The notes below the pieces were generated by a model. It worked only from the letters and a program-made list of their open reading frames with translations, had not been told where the DNA came from and did not search any database. From Eonycteris spelaea (Eukaryota; Chordata; Mammalia; Chiroptera; Pteropodidae): a stretch of DNA of 64,000 bases. The stretch is from contig PUFA01000034.1 of assembly GCA_003508835.1 (NCBI GenBank), positions 7,032,501-7,096,500 of the forward strand, in the 5' to 3' direction. The translations under genes were made by a program, and so were the position numbers. This document shows positions 1-11,947 of this stretch, piece after piece; position 1 is the first letter of the stretch; each line of letters opens with the position of its first letter.

Positions 1-1233
1 GGTAATTCTGCACTTTGCCTTCTGCCTGGCTTCCTTCTTAAAGCAGTTATTAGTAAAGCATTTAATGGATGGAGCATCCTGATAGAGGATGTGTCCAGGT
101 GCTGAACAGTACCTTCATTACAATAAAACAATGATTTCTTTCTTGTTGTATAAGAATAGCTCTCTCTCATCCCACTTCCCTGCTTCTGTACTGGTTGCAG
201 CTCTACATAACACACGTGCTGAGAATACATGGCCAGCCCTGCGCGCTGTACCGAGAGGGGTCCCTCGGAAGGTACTTTCTTATTTCATTAACCACAACTA
301 ATATTCATTTCAATAAACACTTTTTGTTCCTGTTTCACGATAGCGAACAATGTAGCAATCCCCATACATACTGATGCTTCTCCAAGTATATTCACAAGTG
401 TGGTGAGATGTTAGTGTCAGCTGATTTAATGAATTGCATTAGGAGAGAAAGCCCAAGAGAAAGGCTGTATAAGGGAAAAGGTTAGGGATGGGTTTTGTAC
501 CACCATGAAAGAAGATGCTAATTACATCAAACCATCATTTTTTTTTTACAAATTCCTCGCAGTAGCAGAACTTTAGGGAAGAGTAAAATTTCAATGTCTA
601 GAAAAAGGAAGGTTTTAAACATATAAAATGTATCACATTTGCATATTACAAGATGACAACGAAATGCAAAAAAGCAAGTTGTCAAAATAAGATGTTAAGT
701 CTGTATGGCTGGTGAATAAATGCAAATTGGCAATTGTATGAGATTTAGCACGTGTTCTCTGGTGAAAGCCCATTTGATCAAACATACAATGGAAACCTAT
801 CTCCCCGATTTCAATACATCATTCCATCCAGGTGTGAGTGACACAGTCCTTGCATCTTTACACATGTACACAAGCGCATATGTACAGATGTAATAGGATT
901 CTTCTGTGTAAAGATCGCAGAAAAACACAAAGACTAAGAAATAATGACAGTAATTTGCATGAGAAAGAGTTTGGTTTGTGATAGAATTCTCAAGTGTCTG
1001 AAATTGCATTAAAGTGTTGCTGCATTAAAATTCATATGAAGTTGTGAAGGACATCTTAATATAAGCATATATGATGTGATATGAACTATGGCACTCATAT
1101 ATCGAAATACAACATGAGGCTTTTCAGAGGAAAGCTGTTTCATGTCCAAATATAAAAAACATTATTACAAAATATGTCCATGTCCATAGTCATGGCCATG
1201 CATAATCTTTAAAAAATTATACATGTATGTATG

Positions 1234-1238
<5 letters not shown>
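1..1238. other. Unassigned AT-rich DNA
   Basis: No gene or recognisable transposon was seen. The sequence is AT-rich and complex, without long tandem structure. The short open frames at 89-301 (+) and 797-1009 (-) have no family features and are taken as chance. Confidence 0.5.

Positions 1239-1274
<36 letters not shown>
1239..1274. repeat. (TA)18 microsatellite
   Basis: An uninterrupted run of 18 TA units follows a short ATGT-rich lead-in at about 1222-1236. It is a likely polymorphic locus. Confidence 0.95.
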
Positions 1275-1279
<5 letters not shown>

Positions 1280-2154
1280 TGATTTAGCTTTGTTCTATTT
1301 TGTGATTATAAAGTGTTCGCCCTTAGAAAGTAAAAAGCCTATAGAAGAACGATGATACTTTTTCCCCCAATAAAAAAGACATGACATATTTCTCAGCAAT
1401 TAAACCTAATGACTACAGATAAAATTTCAGCTGTTAATTGATTAAGCTAATTGTTTGTAATAAAGAAAAAAAAATCTCTGAGCAGGTTTCAGAATTAACT
1501 TATGTTTTTAAATGAGCAAGAAGTTTATAAGTAGAATGTCTTAAAGAGACATTCCCTGAAGGAGCAAACAGTATTACAAGATGAAATTCAATTACAACAC
1601 ATGTATTGATGTTTTCCACTAAGTGTATTCTCTTAATCGCTTCCATTAGCATTAATTTAATTTCGAGTTTAATTTCATTATAAAATATTGGCTTTTAATG
1701 GTGCATATGGACTTGACCACAGATAAATTAGGGAGAGATACATTTCAGTAAACATTTGTTTTATCTAGCAAAAGAGAGGGAGATTTCTAGGCAAGCAGAA
1801 TACGTTAATCCTCAAGGAACAGACTTTAATAATAATCTCCGGAACCGCGAACAATCATTTTTAGTACTTATAACTTTGAATGGAGCTGGGAAAGTAGAGC
1901 GAATGCATTTTTTCCTCCACTAGCATGCATTTTCCAATGTGAGCATCGTTTTGTGATGAAAGAGAAACACACTGGCCATCAGAATAATTCAGTTCTGAAG
2001 CGAGCTTTGCTACCGACTAGCTCTGTGCAGCTACTTCACTTAGTTGGGCCTCAGGTTAGAAGGACCAGAAGGTACGAACTGTGACATGCTGGGCTGCTTC
2101 AGGCCCACAGTTGTATTTTGTATAAAATGCACAATATTTATGTAATAACTATGT
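1275..2154. other. Unassigned AT-rich DNA
   Basis: No repeat or gene was recognised. The block contains several TTAATT and TAAT-type words, as often seen in conserved non-coding DNA, but conservation cannot be judged from one sequence. Confidence 0.45.
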
Positions 2155-2270
2155 GTGGTTCCAGGCGGGTACTAGACTAATCAGGGGATCGCTTTGTAAA
2201 TTATGTAAATATCTAACCACTATGCTGTATAGCTGAAAAAATTAAAATTAAAAACAAACAAACAAACAAA
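2155..2270 (+). mobile_element. L1 3'-end fragment with A-rich tail
   Basis: The segment resembles the last ~100 bp of a mammalian L1 3'UTR: a 'gggtactagactaatc' stretch, then 'ggggatcgctttgtaaatta', then 'taaccactatgctgta', closing in an AAAC-rich tail. It is a severely 5'-truncated, non-coding copy. This style of L1 tail is familiar from bats and other laurasiatherians (recalled, not searched). Confidence 0.65.
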
Positions 2271-2330
2271 CTGCACTATATTTAAAATTTTTGAGCCAAT
2301 GTGAAAAGAGCAAATCAGGAAAGTATACGC

Positions 2331-2400
2331 TGAGAGAGAGAGACAGAGACAGAGAGGAGGAGAGAGAAAGGAATGGAGGCAGGAATGAGAGGAGGAAGCA
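2331..2400. repeat. GA-rich low-complexity tract
   Basis: Purine-rich GAGA/GACAGA sequence. It generates a Leu/Ser-rich open frame on the minus strand that is an artefact. Confidence 0.85.
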
Positions 2401-4795
2401 AGACACCTAGAATTTGACTTAAGAAATCAGAAAGACGTGGCGACGTTGTCTGGAGCCGAGTTGTCTCTACCATCATTAAATAGGCTTGTCTTTCCGTTTG
2501 AACCTGGTCTCCACTGTAATTCATCACGGCGGCAAAGTGCCAGCTGCGGTTTTTCATTTTGCTAGTAATGAAACTTATCATGCACTAGAAAAATATGTTC
2601 TGGACTGGGGATTCTATCAGAGTGAGAAAATACTCCTTTCTCATGCCTCCTAGGCAGCGGCAGGCATTGGGGTCTGCGTCTCCATAATTGCACCATCTAA
2701 ATAAATTTCCTTTCATTCTGTGATTCCAACTCGAGCCACATTGACCTCAAGCTTGGGGCCTTTCATCCTAACTCAAAACCAGCACTTACCCCACAGTAAT
2801 CAAAGTAATCCTTGCAAGGTTGACCAGAAATCAATTAGACTTTTATTATAATTGCATTTCCTCAAAAGGAGTTGGACGTTTTTTTGTTAAGATAAATTCA
2901 TCCAGATCTTCATGGGGTCAGTAAAGAAAGTGGAAAGAAAATAAACATGTTGTATGAGAAACCCAAACTCGGCTCAAGAGCAGACAGTTTCATTGTAGCC
3001 CATGACCTACCAAGTCAAGAGCTAACAGCCAGGCCCCTTATTTGATGCCTCATGTCTTCCACTGCACGTGCTTCTCTCCTGCTTCCCAGGCTGTTTACTT
3101 ACTGCCCAAGAAGTCATCCCTTAAAGCAGCAAAAAATGAGGTGCCACATGCTCAACTAAGTGTGAGCTGGGAGACACGGGCTCTGTAATAAGAAGTCCTG
3201 TGCTCGACAGAGAAACCATGCAAAGCCTTTCACGCGAGTCTCACGCGCAAAGTCACGAAATCTAATTTCCAGAATTAAAGGCTCTTATTTGCTGTTAACG
3301 CGCTTCTCATGAGGGCATTTGATGCAGTTTGCTCAAGTTTAAAAATGAGAATGGATTTTTTTATTAAATGATAATTAATGTTCTAACCATGGAAGATGAC
3401 AGCTACTTTAAAAACATGCTTTCTAAATCGATACTCACAAAGCTTCTGTAGTTAAGATGAGCAGCCTGAAAGTATTAAGGTTATTACCTAAAAAATGGCT
3501 CTGCTATCTCAGCACCTACCTTCCCAAGAACCACCTATGGACCACTCTATACATAAGGACCAACTTATGCTCAGAAGGAGAAACAAAGATAAGACTTAAA
3601 ACTATAAAGTCCTTGCTCAAAATTATTCGAGAATTGTCCCCATGCCTCACCCATATCATGTGTCCCTAGTACACAAGTCACTGTATCATTTCCCATCATG
3701 ATGACTTTCATTTGGGTGCCTCAGAGGAAGAGAGTCAGGAAGGGATGATGCTGGGAACGGTGACGACGAAGAGCAGAAAGCGGGGAAGGACTAGGACCAC
3801 AAGACTTTTCTTCCTAGAGAACAGCTTTCATCATGTCATTTACCTGCCTAGTAATCTCAAAGCGCCCCTATTATCAAGAGCATATGACTACATAGCTTAG
3901 GTTGCTATGGAAACATATGGACTTATGGCCACATTTGTTGTCATGATCTCATTGTCTAAAACTCCTTCATTAAAACCCCAACTCTCTCCAGCCTGTGGCG
4001 GCCCACTTCATTCCTGACTCAGATCCAAAGATGGTTTCTCTCGATCAAGAATGCAAGATGTCCAAAGATGGGACATGCCTATTACCTTTGAAGATTTGAG
4101 CGATCCTTTTCGATATGCTATTCTGGGCTCAGTTTCTAAGAGCCTGAAGCAGTAACCAACACAACTTGAGAAATCCATGCTTTCATAAAAACAATCATGA
4201 CAAACTTTCTCCCCGCCCCACCCCACCAATTACCCAAATCAGACCGATAAACCACTTGGAAACAAAATACAAGTGGGAAATTAAAGTAAAAAAGACAAGG
4301 GAGAAACAGGAGGATATGGATGTTTTGTACTAGTTTAGCTACTAGAAAGGTTGACATGAAATTGAGGTGGCCAAAAAAATCTTACTATTACTTTCATCTC
4401 TTCTTCCCATTTCAACCGCTTCTCCCATGGCTCTCCACGCTTGCCAGTAAAAAGATAATTCCAAATGTATTGGCTACATTCTAGTAGTATAATTCATACA
4501 TTACTCATGAATGACCTTACAGTTTTCCATGTCTATCCTTGGGGCCACAGTGGAAAATAATAAAAAGACTATATTTTTCAATATTCTATTTTTCTTGGAC
4601 TGTCTTCCTCAAGGCCAGTATTTCATGAATGTTTGCTGATGACATCGACATAAATGGTTGTCTAAGTTGGTTCAGAAAGAAGACTTCTCACGCTCAAGGC
4701 CATACCTGTTATAACCGGATGGTTTGCCTCTTTCAACAAGCTTCCAAACAACAAAGAGGAATAGAGGGGATGCTTCTGATGGTAATTTGGGCACT
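2401..4795. other. Unassigned unique DNA
   Basis: No gene or clear repeat was seen apart from the CpG cluster at 3205-3303. The open frames at 3457-3669 (+), 3712-3900 (+) and 4008-4357 (-) are under 75 codons and show no motif or splice context that would support them. Confidence 0.45.
3205..3303. other. Small CpG cluster
   Basis: Eight CpG dinucleotides lie in about 100 bp (including three ACGCG words) within an otherwise CpG-poor region. Retention of CpGs suggests low germline methylation or a recently acquired segment; no associated gene is visible. Confidence 0.4.
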
Positions 4796-5060
4796 AAAAA
4801 TAATATTGACAATAACAGACAATATTGAGCACATATAATGCACAGGGGACTCTTCCGAAGTGTTGAGATATGCTAACTTCTTTCCTCCTCGTAGCAGTCT
4901 TGTGAGGTCAACAGTATGATGCCCATTTTATAGATGAACAACTGAGGCTCTGCAAGAAACATGCCCAGAGTCACTGAGCGAAGAAGTAGAGCCAGTGTGA
5001 ACCTGAACTCAGGTGAACTAACTCCATAGCCCCCATTTTTAAGTCTTATCCTATGTGGCT
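4796..5060 (-). mobile_element. MIR SINE
   Basis: Read on the plus strand, the segment follows the reverse complement of MIR: a 'ttgagcacat' start, 'cttgtgaggtcaa', then 'cccattttatagatgaacaa', 'ctgaggctctgc', and an 'agagtcactga…agtagagccagtgtgaacct' region. It is a near full-length ancient tRNA-derived SINE and is non-functional. Confidence 0.8.
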
Positions 5061-5164
5061 CTCTGTTCTCGGGGAAGCGGTGTGAATGCAACGAGATCAC
5101 AGAGTTTATATTATGTATCTTCACTGTTCCTGAAAAATAGCAGGATACCAAGAAATGTTCACTT

Positions 5165-5285
5165 TCTTTTTCAGACTATTTTACAGATTAAACCACTAAG
5201 GCTCAGAGGAATTAAATGACCGACCCAAAGACACAGTCCCTGGGGATAGAATAGCCACATCTAACTGCTGGGTCCACAGAGCTGC
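5165..5285 (-). mobile_element. MIR-like fragment
   Basis: The order 'ttttacagattaaaccac', 'aaggctcagaggaattaaat', 'gacccaaagacacagtc' matches the central MIR core in antisense. It lies just beyond the previous MIR and may be a second copy. Confidence 0.6.
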
Positions 5286-5374
5286 ACAGTTCATCTCTGA
5301 ATGCAGTAAGCCATCAGCAAGTCCTAAGGTGTGGACACTTCAAGGGTCTTTTGCCACATCACAGCTACCACGAT

Positions 5375-5465
5375 TTATGCATGTATGTCTACAATAATGA
5401 TTTATTGAGGACCTACTACTCTCCAGTTACGGGGCTAAATTCTGACTGTGTATCTCTCTGACAGA
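5375..5465 (-). mobile_element. Possible MIR 3'-end fragment
   Basis: The words 'aatgatttattgaggaccta' and 'ctactctccag' resemble the antisense MIR or L2 tail ('ttattgagcacctactatgt'). Too short and diverged to be firm. Confidence 0.35.
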
Positions 5466-5469
5466 CAAA

Positions 5470-6690
5470 ATCTTTCAGATGTGATGTGCTTTCACCTGTC
5501 AGCCTGAGATAGCAGCTTCAACAGAAAGCTCAGATGTTCTCAAGAATGACAGAGCCACAGGCTAGGAGGGGACCAGGTCTGTCTATCAGGAACAGTCATC
5601 AACCAGGAACATCGCTGTTAGAGTTGTGTGACTAAGGAACATTTTTTTTAAGGGGAAAAAATAACACTAAAATTTTGGGTTGTATCTGTTAAAGTAGCTC
5701 TGTTATACACTTAACTTATACACTTAATATACAATCACAAATGTAAAAAGCAAATACAGGAAGATATGGTTATTGGACAACTTATGTTTTAACTAATTTT
5801 TCTTTTGTCTAGAGCCAGACCTGGGGTGGGATGAATTAGAATGTTTCCCAATAACTCACATCTTATCTTTAAAAAGACATCTGTGGAGGGATACATATCT
5901 AATTATGGTTGCCACGTGATGTCGGTGTTAGATGATCTCTTTACTTCATGTTTATTAATATGTGGTTTCAGAATCACAAAACAAACCCAGCCTTCTAACA
6001 GCCAGTAGTCCATTTCCGGTTGTCAGGGAATATAATTGCATTAGAGGGGACATCGGGGAAGTTATGGCTATTTCAGCATTTCATTTTATAAAATAGAAAT
6101 ACTAGCCTCTATCAAAATATGATTGTGTGACATTAATGACATATATTATGTCCTTATAATAGTTATATAAATATAAGATGCTATCTGTTTTTTTTTTAAT
6201 TTACATTCACTGTAAAATTCTTTGAATTAAAAAAAAAATGAACTTCTTGAGAAAACTGAGCACTAAACCCTAGGGGAAAAAAAATGCAAATTATTGTCAG
6301 TAGAATCGCCCAAGAAACAATGCCATAGTTGGCATGTATATGAAGGCGAACACTAAGGATGAACTACAAACACTTCTTGCGGATGTGATGAAGCCCAAGC
6401 CTGAACTCCACGTTCATCACCTCACATCGAACTCTCTTCCAAGGCAGGATCTAGACTTCTTTCCACAGACCGGAACTTGAGCAATACTTTTGTTCTTCTG
6501 CCAGACATGTCTTTTAGTTAACAAGGAAGAGACCTCTTGGGTCAAACTTCATCTGGACAACGTTTAAGAGGTTTCCACTAGCATTCTGGTGGGGAGTGTC
6601 AGAGCACGTGAGCGGCTGCAGCGAGGAACCCAGACGCTCACTGTGTGTGGCAGGGATTTGCACAAGAAGCGGGGAGGCCAAGGGCTAAAC
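5470..6690. other. Unassigned DNA, with a mildly CpG-enriched end
   Basis: No gene or transposon was recognised. The right end (about 6600-6770) keeps around eleven CpGs, including a 'tcgcgcgtctccg' word, and overlaps the following MIR. The 108-codon frame at 6589-6915 runs through that MIR and is not considered coding. Confidence 0.4.
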
Positions 6691-6694
6691 CGCA

Positions 6695-6865
6695 CAGCGC
6701 AGTGTGTTAATAATACTGTCCTCACTACCCTACAGATCATCTCATCGCGCGTCTCCGTTTATATTTACGAGGATAGTTGTGAATATGTCTACATTACAGG
6801 TGAGGAAACTGGGGATGCAGAGCCAGGCAGTGAAGGGACAGGAAGTTTGAAGCCAACGCTGGTTG
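6695..6865 (-). mobile_element. MIR fragment
   Basis: The segment contains 'ttacaggtgaggaaactggg' followed by 'gatgcagagccaggcagtga', the antisense MIR core. The left part ('aataatactgtcctcacta') is more diverged. Confidence 0.6.
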
Positions 6866-6869
6866 ATTT

Positions 6870-7550
6870 GACAATCTGCCATCTTTCATTTTGCCAAAGG
6901 ATTCTCTCAAATTAGAAGACGAAAGTCAATAATAAAATCGATTTGGAAAAGTCCTTAAAACCATTAAAAACTTCACTCTGAAAATGAAAATATTACTAAC
7001 AATGTGTTTGCATTATCTAAACATTGTTTTAAGTTATATTTCTGGTAAACAGAATTACTTTAATGCAAAATAATTACCAAACTCTCCAATGAACATTGTA
7101 AACAAGATTGCAAGGAAACACTAAGGCACGCTCTGTAACATGTAACTAGCAAAAACATCTCACTTACTGGTTTTATTTTTTCTAAGATCATGATTTCAAA
7201 TTATACAGTGTTATTCATATTTTCTTTTCCATCCTTTTCCCCCTGAAATAAAGTGCTTGCTTTTTTAAAGCATTCCTCAAAAATGAGAACATGCCTCCTA
7301 AAGCAATTTGTAATTATGTCCATACTTGTTAAGCTACATTTTTTCCCTGAACATACTTGCCAAGTTTCTCATACAATGTATTTAATATCTTTCCCTTAAC
7401 TGGAATAGGAATAAAATAATTTATTCATTGTCCTTCGAGGATTGAAAAATGATAACAAAACTGATGATGTTGTCAAACCCATTTTATCATAAATTACCAT
7501 TATCCTGTACCCTTTAGGACTATAATTACAGCTCATCTTAATTACTACTA
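6870..7550. other. Unassigned AT-rich DNA
   Basis: Low-GC sequence with no recognised repeat or gene. Confidence 0.45.
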
Positions 7551-7554
7551 TTTT

Positions 7555-7655
7555 TCAGATAAGGCACCTGAGTCAGAGAGGTTAAATAATTTGTCCATGG
7601 AACTCAGCAGGGGGATAATGGAGCTAAGACTGAACCCAGAGTTTCTGTGCATCTG
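7555..7655 (-). mobile_element. MIR fragment
   Basis: The run 'cagataaggcacctgagtca', 'gagaggttaaataatttg', 'aactcagcagggggataatg' and 'gaacccagag' is a clear antisense MIR core. Confidence 0.7.
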
Positions 7656-7659
7656 TTCA

Positions 7660-8979
7660 TCTCGCCATGGTTATGAGCGATGCACTTCATAAATGAGTGT
7701 GCTCCCCCTGGATTTCTCTGGGCCCCCCAAACTTACATCTCACACCTTACCTTGCAATTCAAAAAATATACTATTCTCTAAAAACAAACAGCCTTTATTT
7801 TTACCCTCTTTCATAAAATCCTACAGACTGAAGGAAAGGTTGCTTCTTTCCCATGAAATTTTAGAAAAAGTTCCAAAAGAACTTGGCCTTCGAAGATGGA
7901 AGCCATTAACTTGTTCTAAGTTCTTGAGAATTTATTAGTACAAGAAGAGCAACTGAAACCCTTTCATCATTAGTAAACAAGAGTAATGAAAATCATTAAT
8001 GTAATCTACGGGGTTTTGAAAAAAACATACCTTATCAAATGATATGAGAAGCTAGTAACAAATAATCATTTGTTTTACTGTAGAAATTAAGAATCTCATC
8101 AGTTCTCTGCTTTTAATACTTAAGACTAGAGTTTCGCTCCTCACTTTGCTAACACATGGCCTACACAGTACGTTATTAGAAATACAACTCCCAGATTATA
8201 CCCCTCTGTTCTTGTTCTCTGAACCCCAGTGAACCCTGTGACCTTGGCAAACATCAAAAACTCTTCAGGGTACTCCCACTCAGACTAAATACAACCTCTG
8301 GTTTTCTTAACGTTTTGCTCCTGGGAGAACTCGCAAGGAGATCAGATTTGGAATACAGGAGATAGCCCTGTTCCACTTCTCAACTGATGAAAAGCAACTA
8401 TGGAGGGACCTCCTGACCTCAAATAAAGAAAGAAGATTCAACAGAGCAATGACAAGTCAGGGGTCATGGTCCCAGGACAGGGCTCCCGGACTGAGGATGG
8501 CTTTCCATCCTGCCCCTGCTCTATTCACTCTGATGCACATCTCTAGTTTCTCCAAGAATCACGATCACATCTTAACTCACGGCAGCCCTCCTGCATGCTC
8601 AGCAGTCACAGCCCCAAGGGGCCGACGTGAACACAAATAACTTTCTGCCAACTGCTACAAATGGACTAACCTTCTTCACCTTCCACCAAAGCTTCTAGAT
8701 AAAGGAAAATAAATTTCTTGAGAGGTACTAATAAACTCTCAAGACTATTTTTGTTAACTTCACAAAGCATCTCATTTGCAAACACCAGAAAATATAGCCC
8801 TTCTTAACGCGACATGTCAGATGCTTTTTAAGCTCCCAAATCCATACACCACAACCTAATACATATTCAAAGCCCCAAACTCTGTGCAAGTTACACTTCC
8901 CTCAAGACACAGCTCCTCATCAAAGTCTTGCTAGGAAAGATGGAAGTTTTTTCATTTACTTTTATTTCTCTCTTTCCAG
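7660..8979. other. Unassigned DNA
   Basis: No gene or repeat was recognised. Frames at 7693-7938 (+) and 8449-8640 (+) have no motif support. The right edge includes a pyrimidine-rich tract (8950-8979) that could serve the candidate exon that follows. Confidence 0.4.
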
Positions 8980-9201
8980 GAGCTCTCAGAGCACAAAGCT
9001 CGTTGCTGAAACTCTCCCAGACGCAATTCAGGAAAACTAAGACGCCGAGCTTTGCGGTTTCTCCCGACTTCCTCAGCCTTGAGCGGGCCCTCTGCCCATC
9101 ACACAGCAATGGGCAACTTTGTGCGCTTCAGTTCAGTTCAGGAAGAGAGCATCTGCTTTGTCATTATGTCCAAGATTAAGGGGAAAGAGAGAATGTGGGT
9201 A
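8980..9201 (+). other. Candidate non-coding or 5'UTR exon
   Basis: A strong-looking 3' splice site (pyrimidine run ending 'ttatttctctctttccag') ends at 8979, and a consensus donor ('gta|gtaagtact') starts at 9202. They bracket 222 bp. All three frames carry stops if read through from the acceptor, so it is not an internal coding exon. An ATG at 9109 opens MGNFVRFSSVQEESICF and stays open past the donor, so a 5'UTR exon with a start codon is possible. The segment holds about eight CpGs, more than its flanks. Splice-site look-alikes are common in 64 kb, so this is a hypothesis. Confidence 0.22.
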
Positions 9202-11303
9202 GTAAGTACTCACTACCCTGTCCTCTGTTTGGGGGACTGGAGATGGCTGGAGATTCCTTTGGCACTTTCACCCTCCCTGACAAGGAAAAACAAATAGGAG
9301 GTTATATTGCTGGTATCCCAAACTCTCCTTGTCTCTCCATGTATCATTTCTCAAAGGAAACTGAGCTTCCTAACTACCCTTCATGTCTACTAATTGCTCA
9401 CAAGAACCAGAATTCTATTACCAAAAAGCTTACATGGCCATTGCATAAGACATTAATTTGATTCACAAATGCATCTATCTCCTATCACTGCCTGGAGAAA
9501 AAGGAGTTTGCTATTGATTCATAGCAATAATCCAAAGCTCATATTTATTTTTCTAAAGAAATGATTGTCAGTAGTGCAAATGCATTTTAGGAAAATTGAC
9601 TTTTATCCAGATCTCTGCCATTCCAAAATATACTCAAAAAAATTATTTTGAATTATTATTTGCTGTTCCGAAAATGATTGCTGAAAGCCTATAGTAAGAT
9701 TTTTAGAGAAAATACTGAAAGCATTTTCCCAGGATGGGCTAAACTAAGCAATAGCTCCCCCTTGTGGTAATAAGAGGGTTTACATACTACAGTTATGATT
9801 AATTTATAAGGATCTTTTAAAATTTCCTATAGAATTATTTATAAAGACCTTCAAGACTACCTGATGGCCCTTCCCTAGCCTCAGGCAGAGCCACACTGGT
9901 ATCACCTCTCCAATTTGGAAATCTGCTGTGGTTTTAAAAGTCCCCAAAGGAAAGTTTTCATGACCTTCCCCAGTGAAGCATTCCAGGATTTCACTCTCAG
10001 GTCTAATAAAAATACCTTATAGAGCACCATGCACCCATTTCCTCAGTGAAACCTGCCTCTTCCGCTGAGATGAGAACCAGATGGTCTCTAGCCTTTATTC
10101 TTTGGCGCCTATGTACCTCGGTAAAGTCACAGAGAGTGAACCATAGCAAGATCGAATGAAATGGTTTTGGTCAGAGGAATCCATCATGGTTCATCCATAA
10201 ATCTTTGCGCAAATCTTAAGCCCACTGCTCAGAGCAAAGGCTGTGTTTAATGGCTGGAGTGTGCAAAGCGAAGATGGTCATTTAAAGAATGCTTCAGCTT
10301 TGCCTCACGCAGGTGAATCCCTGTGCCCTGCGACTCTGTACATTTTCACACTAGCCCAACCCTCCTCACAGGTATGCTCAAACTGGTTTTAACAAGAAGA
10401 TTTTTTTTTTTGAATAACAGTGTTACTAATTTACCCTTTGCACATCATCAGACTAGGGGACAGAACTAAAGTTAATTTTTTATTTTTTATTTACATAACT
10501 ACACCGTCTCCCTGGATATCTGTTTTGGTAAGGTTGACATGAGAATTCTGTGAAGGTTGTGCTGTTTTTTCTTTTTTTCTTTTTTTTTTTAACTAAATAT
10601 AGAATTTCCACTAAATGAATAGTAGGAATAATAATCATACTGTTTTATTATTGTTGTTACTTTGGGTAATTAAGAATGTAGTCCTCTAATTATGTCTTTA
10701 GATGAGGTTTGCTTTTATATTCAGTTAGTGTAAAGGTTAACTTTTTTTGCCCCATATTTTTTTGGGGGGGAGGAGTGAGGTTTTAAAGGACAAATTAAAT
10801 GCAATGATATCTTATTTGTGGTAGGTAAATATGGAATAAGCAGAATTTGTGGAGCCTTAATTTTACAACAACATAGTATAACAAATGCCAAATTCACATC
10901 TCAGAATGACTTTTGATCTTTTCTCTAAAAAGAAAAGAGATTCATGGACAGTGGTGATAATTAACACCTATTCCATAAGTGCATGTACCACGTTTTATGC
11001 TTGCAGGTAGATAACATATATTATAAACGAACAACCAACTGCATGTTCTTGCCTAAAACCTCACTATAAATTAAATAGGGACCATACACTCATGTGTGGT
11101 TTGTTGATATTTATACGTGTCAATCTTATTCTATAATGTCTGCAGTCAGTGCATATTTAACCCATTTCTATTTAAATCTATAATTAACAAACAAAAATGG
11201 GGACACCAGTTGGACACAATGGCTTTTTTTTTTTCCTTGTTCATTCATGTGTAAGCGTTACCACGTTGAACTTGGTACACTGTCAGAAGATTTCTAGTTC
11301 TCT
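9202..11303. other. Unassigned AT-rich DNA
   Basis: No gene or transposon was recognised. It includes short T-runs near 10400 and 10560-10590 and one CTCF-like motif, listed separately. The small frames at 9195-9461 are unsupported. Confidence 0.4.
9753..9767 (-). promoter_or_regulatory. CTCF-like motif
   Basis: 'agctcccccttgtgg' matches the reverse-complement CTCF core (AGCGCCCYCTRSTGG) at 13 of 15 positions. The CCCCCTTGTGG variant is usually a moderate site. Prediction from the motif alone. Confidence 0.4.
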
Positions 11304-11318
11304 TCCCCCCTCTAGTGG
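11304..11318 (-). promoter_or_regulatory. CTCF-like motif
   Basis: 'tcccccctctagtgg' has a perfect 11-base core CCCYCTRSTGG in reverse orientation, with mismatches only in the outer AGCG (12 of 15). Same orientation as the motif at 9753. Confidence 0.45.
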
Positions 11319-11404
11319 TGATGATGAGCAATATAAACATTTGCAGTAGGTACTTGCCTTAAAATACCCAGAGAAATGCCTCTGACTTTACACAGGAAAG
11401 GACA

Positions 11405-11525
11405 TTATATCTAGAGTGACTAGAGAAGAGGGGTTCAAGTCCCAGACACGCCACTTCTAACCATGTGAACTTGAGACGTCACTTGACCTTCTTCAGTTTT
11501 CTCAAGAACAGAATAATGATTATAA
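11405..11525 (+). mobile_element. MIR fragment
   Basis: Starts near the tRNA-like B box ('ggggttcaagtcccagac'), then 'cgccacttctaaccatgtga', 'acttgaccttcttcagtttt'. This is the 5' half of a sense MIR. The B box belongs to the SINE and does not mark a tRNA gene. Confidence 0.75.
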
Positions 11526-11589
11526 TTTGAAAGATTACAGGTCTCAAGAGAAAATGTTATGCCAAATCTAGTTAGAAATTGATAAAACA

Positions 11590-11947
11590 AAATTGTTTTG
11601 TTTTTTTTGTTTTTTTGTTTTTTAAGGAAAATACAAGAGACATAATATATTTGCTGACTTGGTTTGATCCTGTGGTGGACAGACTTTAAGACAGCTTCGG
11701 GCCCTCGCTCATCGTACAAAGTCCTTATAGTGGAGAAATGGCCTTTACCAAGTGATCGACCATCATGCTCCCAGGGGTAAAACAGACACCATGGACTGTG
11801 TGAATTGAACTGAAAGCTTCTGCATGTAATCTTCTTGCTCAAAATGTTTAACTCAAATCCAGCCACAAAGGAACCGTCAGACAAATCAAATGAAGGGTTA
11901 ATCTGAAAACAAACCCAGGTTGTTCTGGACTCTGAAAATTTCAGCAT
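11590..11947 (-). other. A-tailed open segment, possible retrocopy or decayed exon
   Basis: On the minus strand, about 300 bp of moderately GC-rich sequence with an open frame (170 codons from ATG 11947) is followed by an imperfect A-rich tail (11590-11625: A-runs broken by C). That layout fits a retroposed transcript. The peptide includes FVAGFELNILSKK and WCLFYPWEHDGRS, which I do not recognise. The frame also has an internal acceptor-like 'tttgttttcag' and donor-like 'cttg|gtaaag', enclosing about 155 bp. The C-terminal part of the frame runs into the neighbouring MIR, so the whole 170-codon frame is not a real protein. Origin unknown. Confidence 0.25.

Noticed and set aside
637..960. Octamer words ATTTGCAT at 637 and 953 (and near 33446)
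   Set aside because: An 8-mer is expected several times by chance in 64 kb of AT-rich DNA, and no promoter context is present.
11425..11445. tRNA-like B box (ggttcaagtcc)
   Set aside because: It is the tRNA-derived head of a MIR SINE; no acceptor stem or cloverleaf is present.
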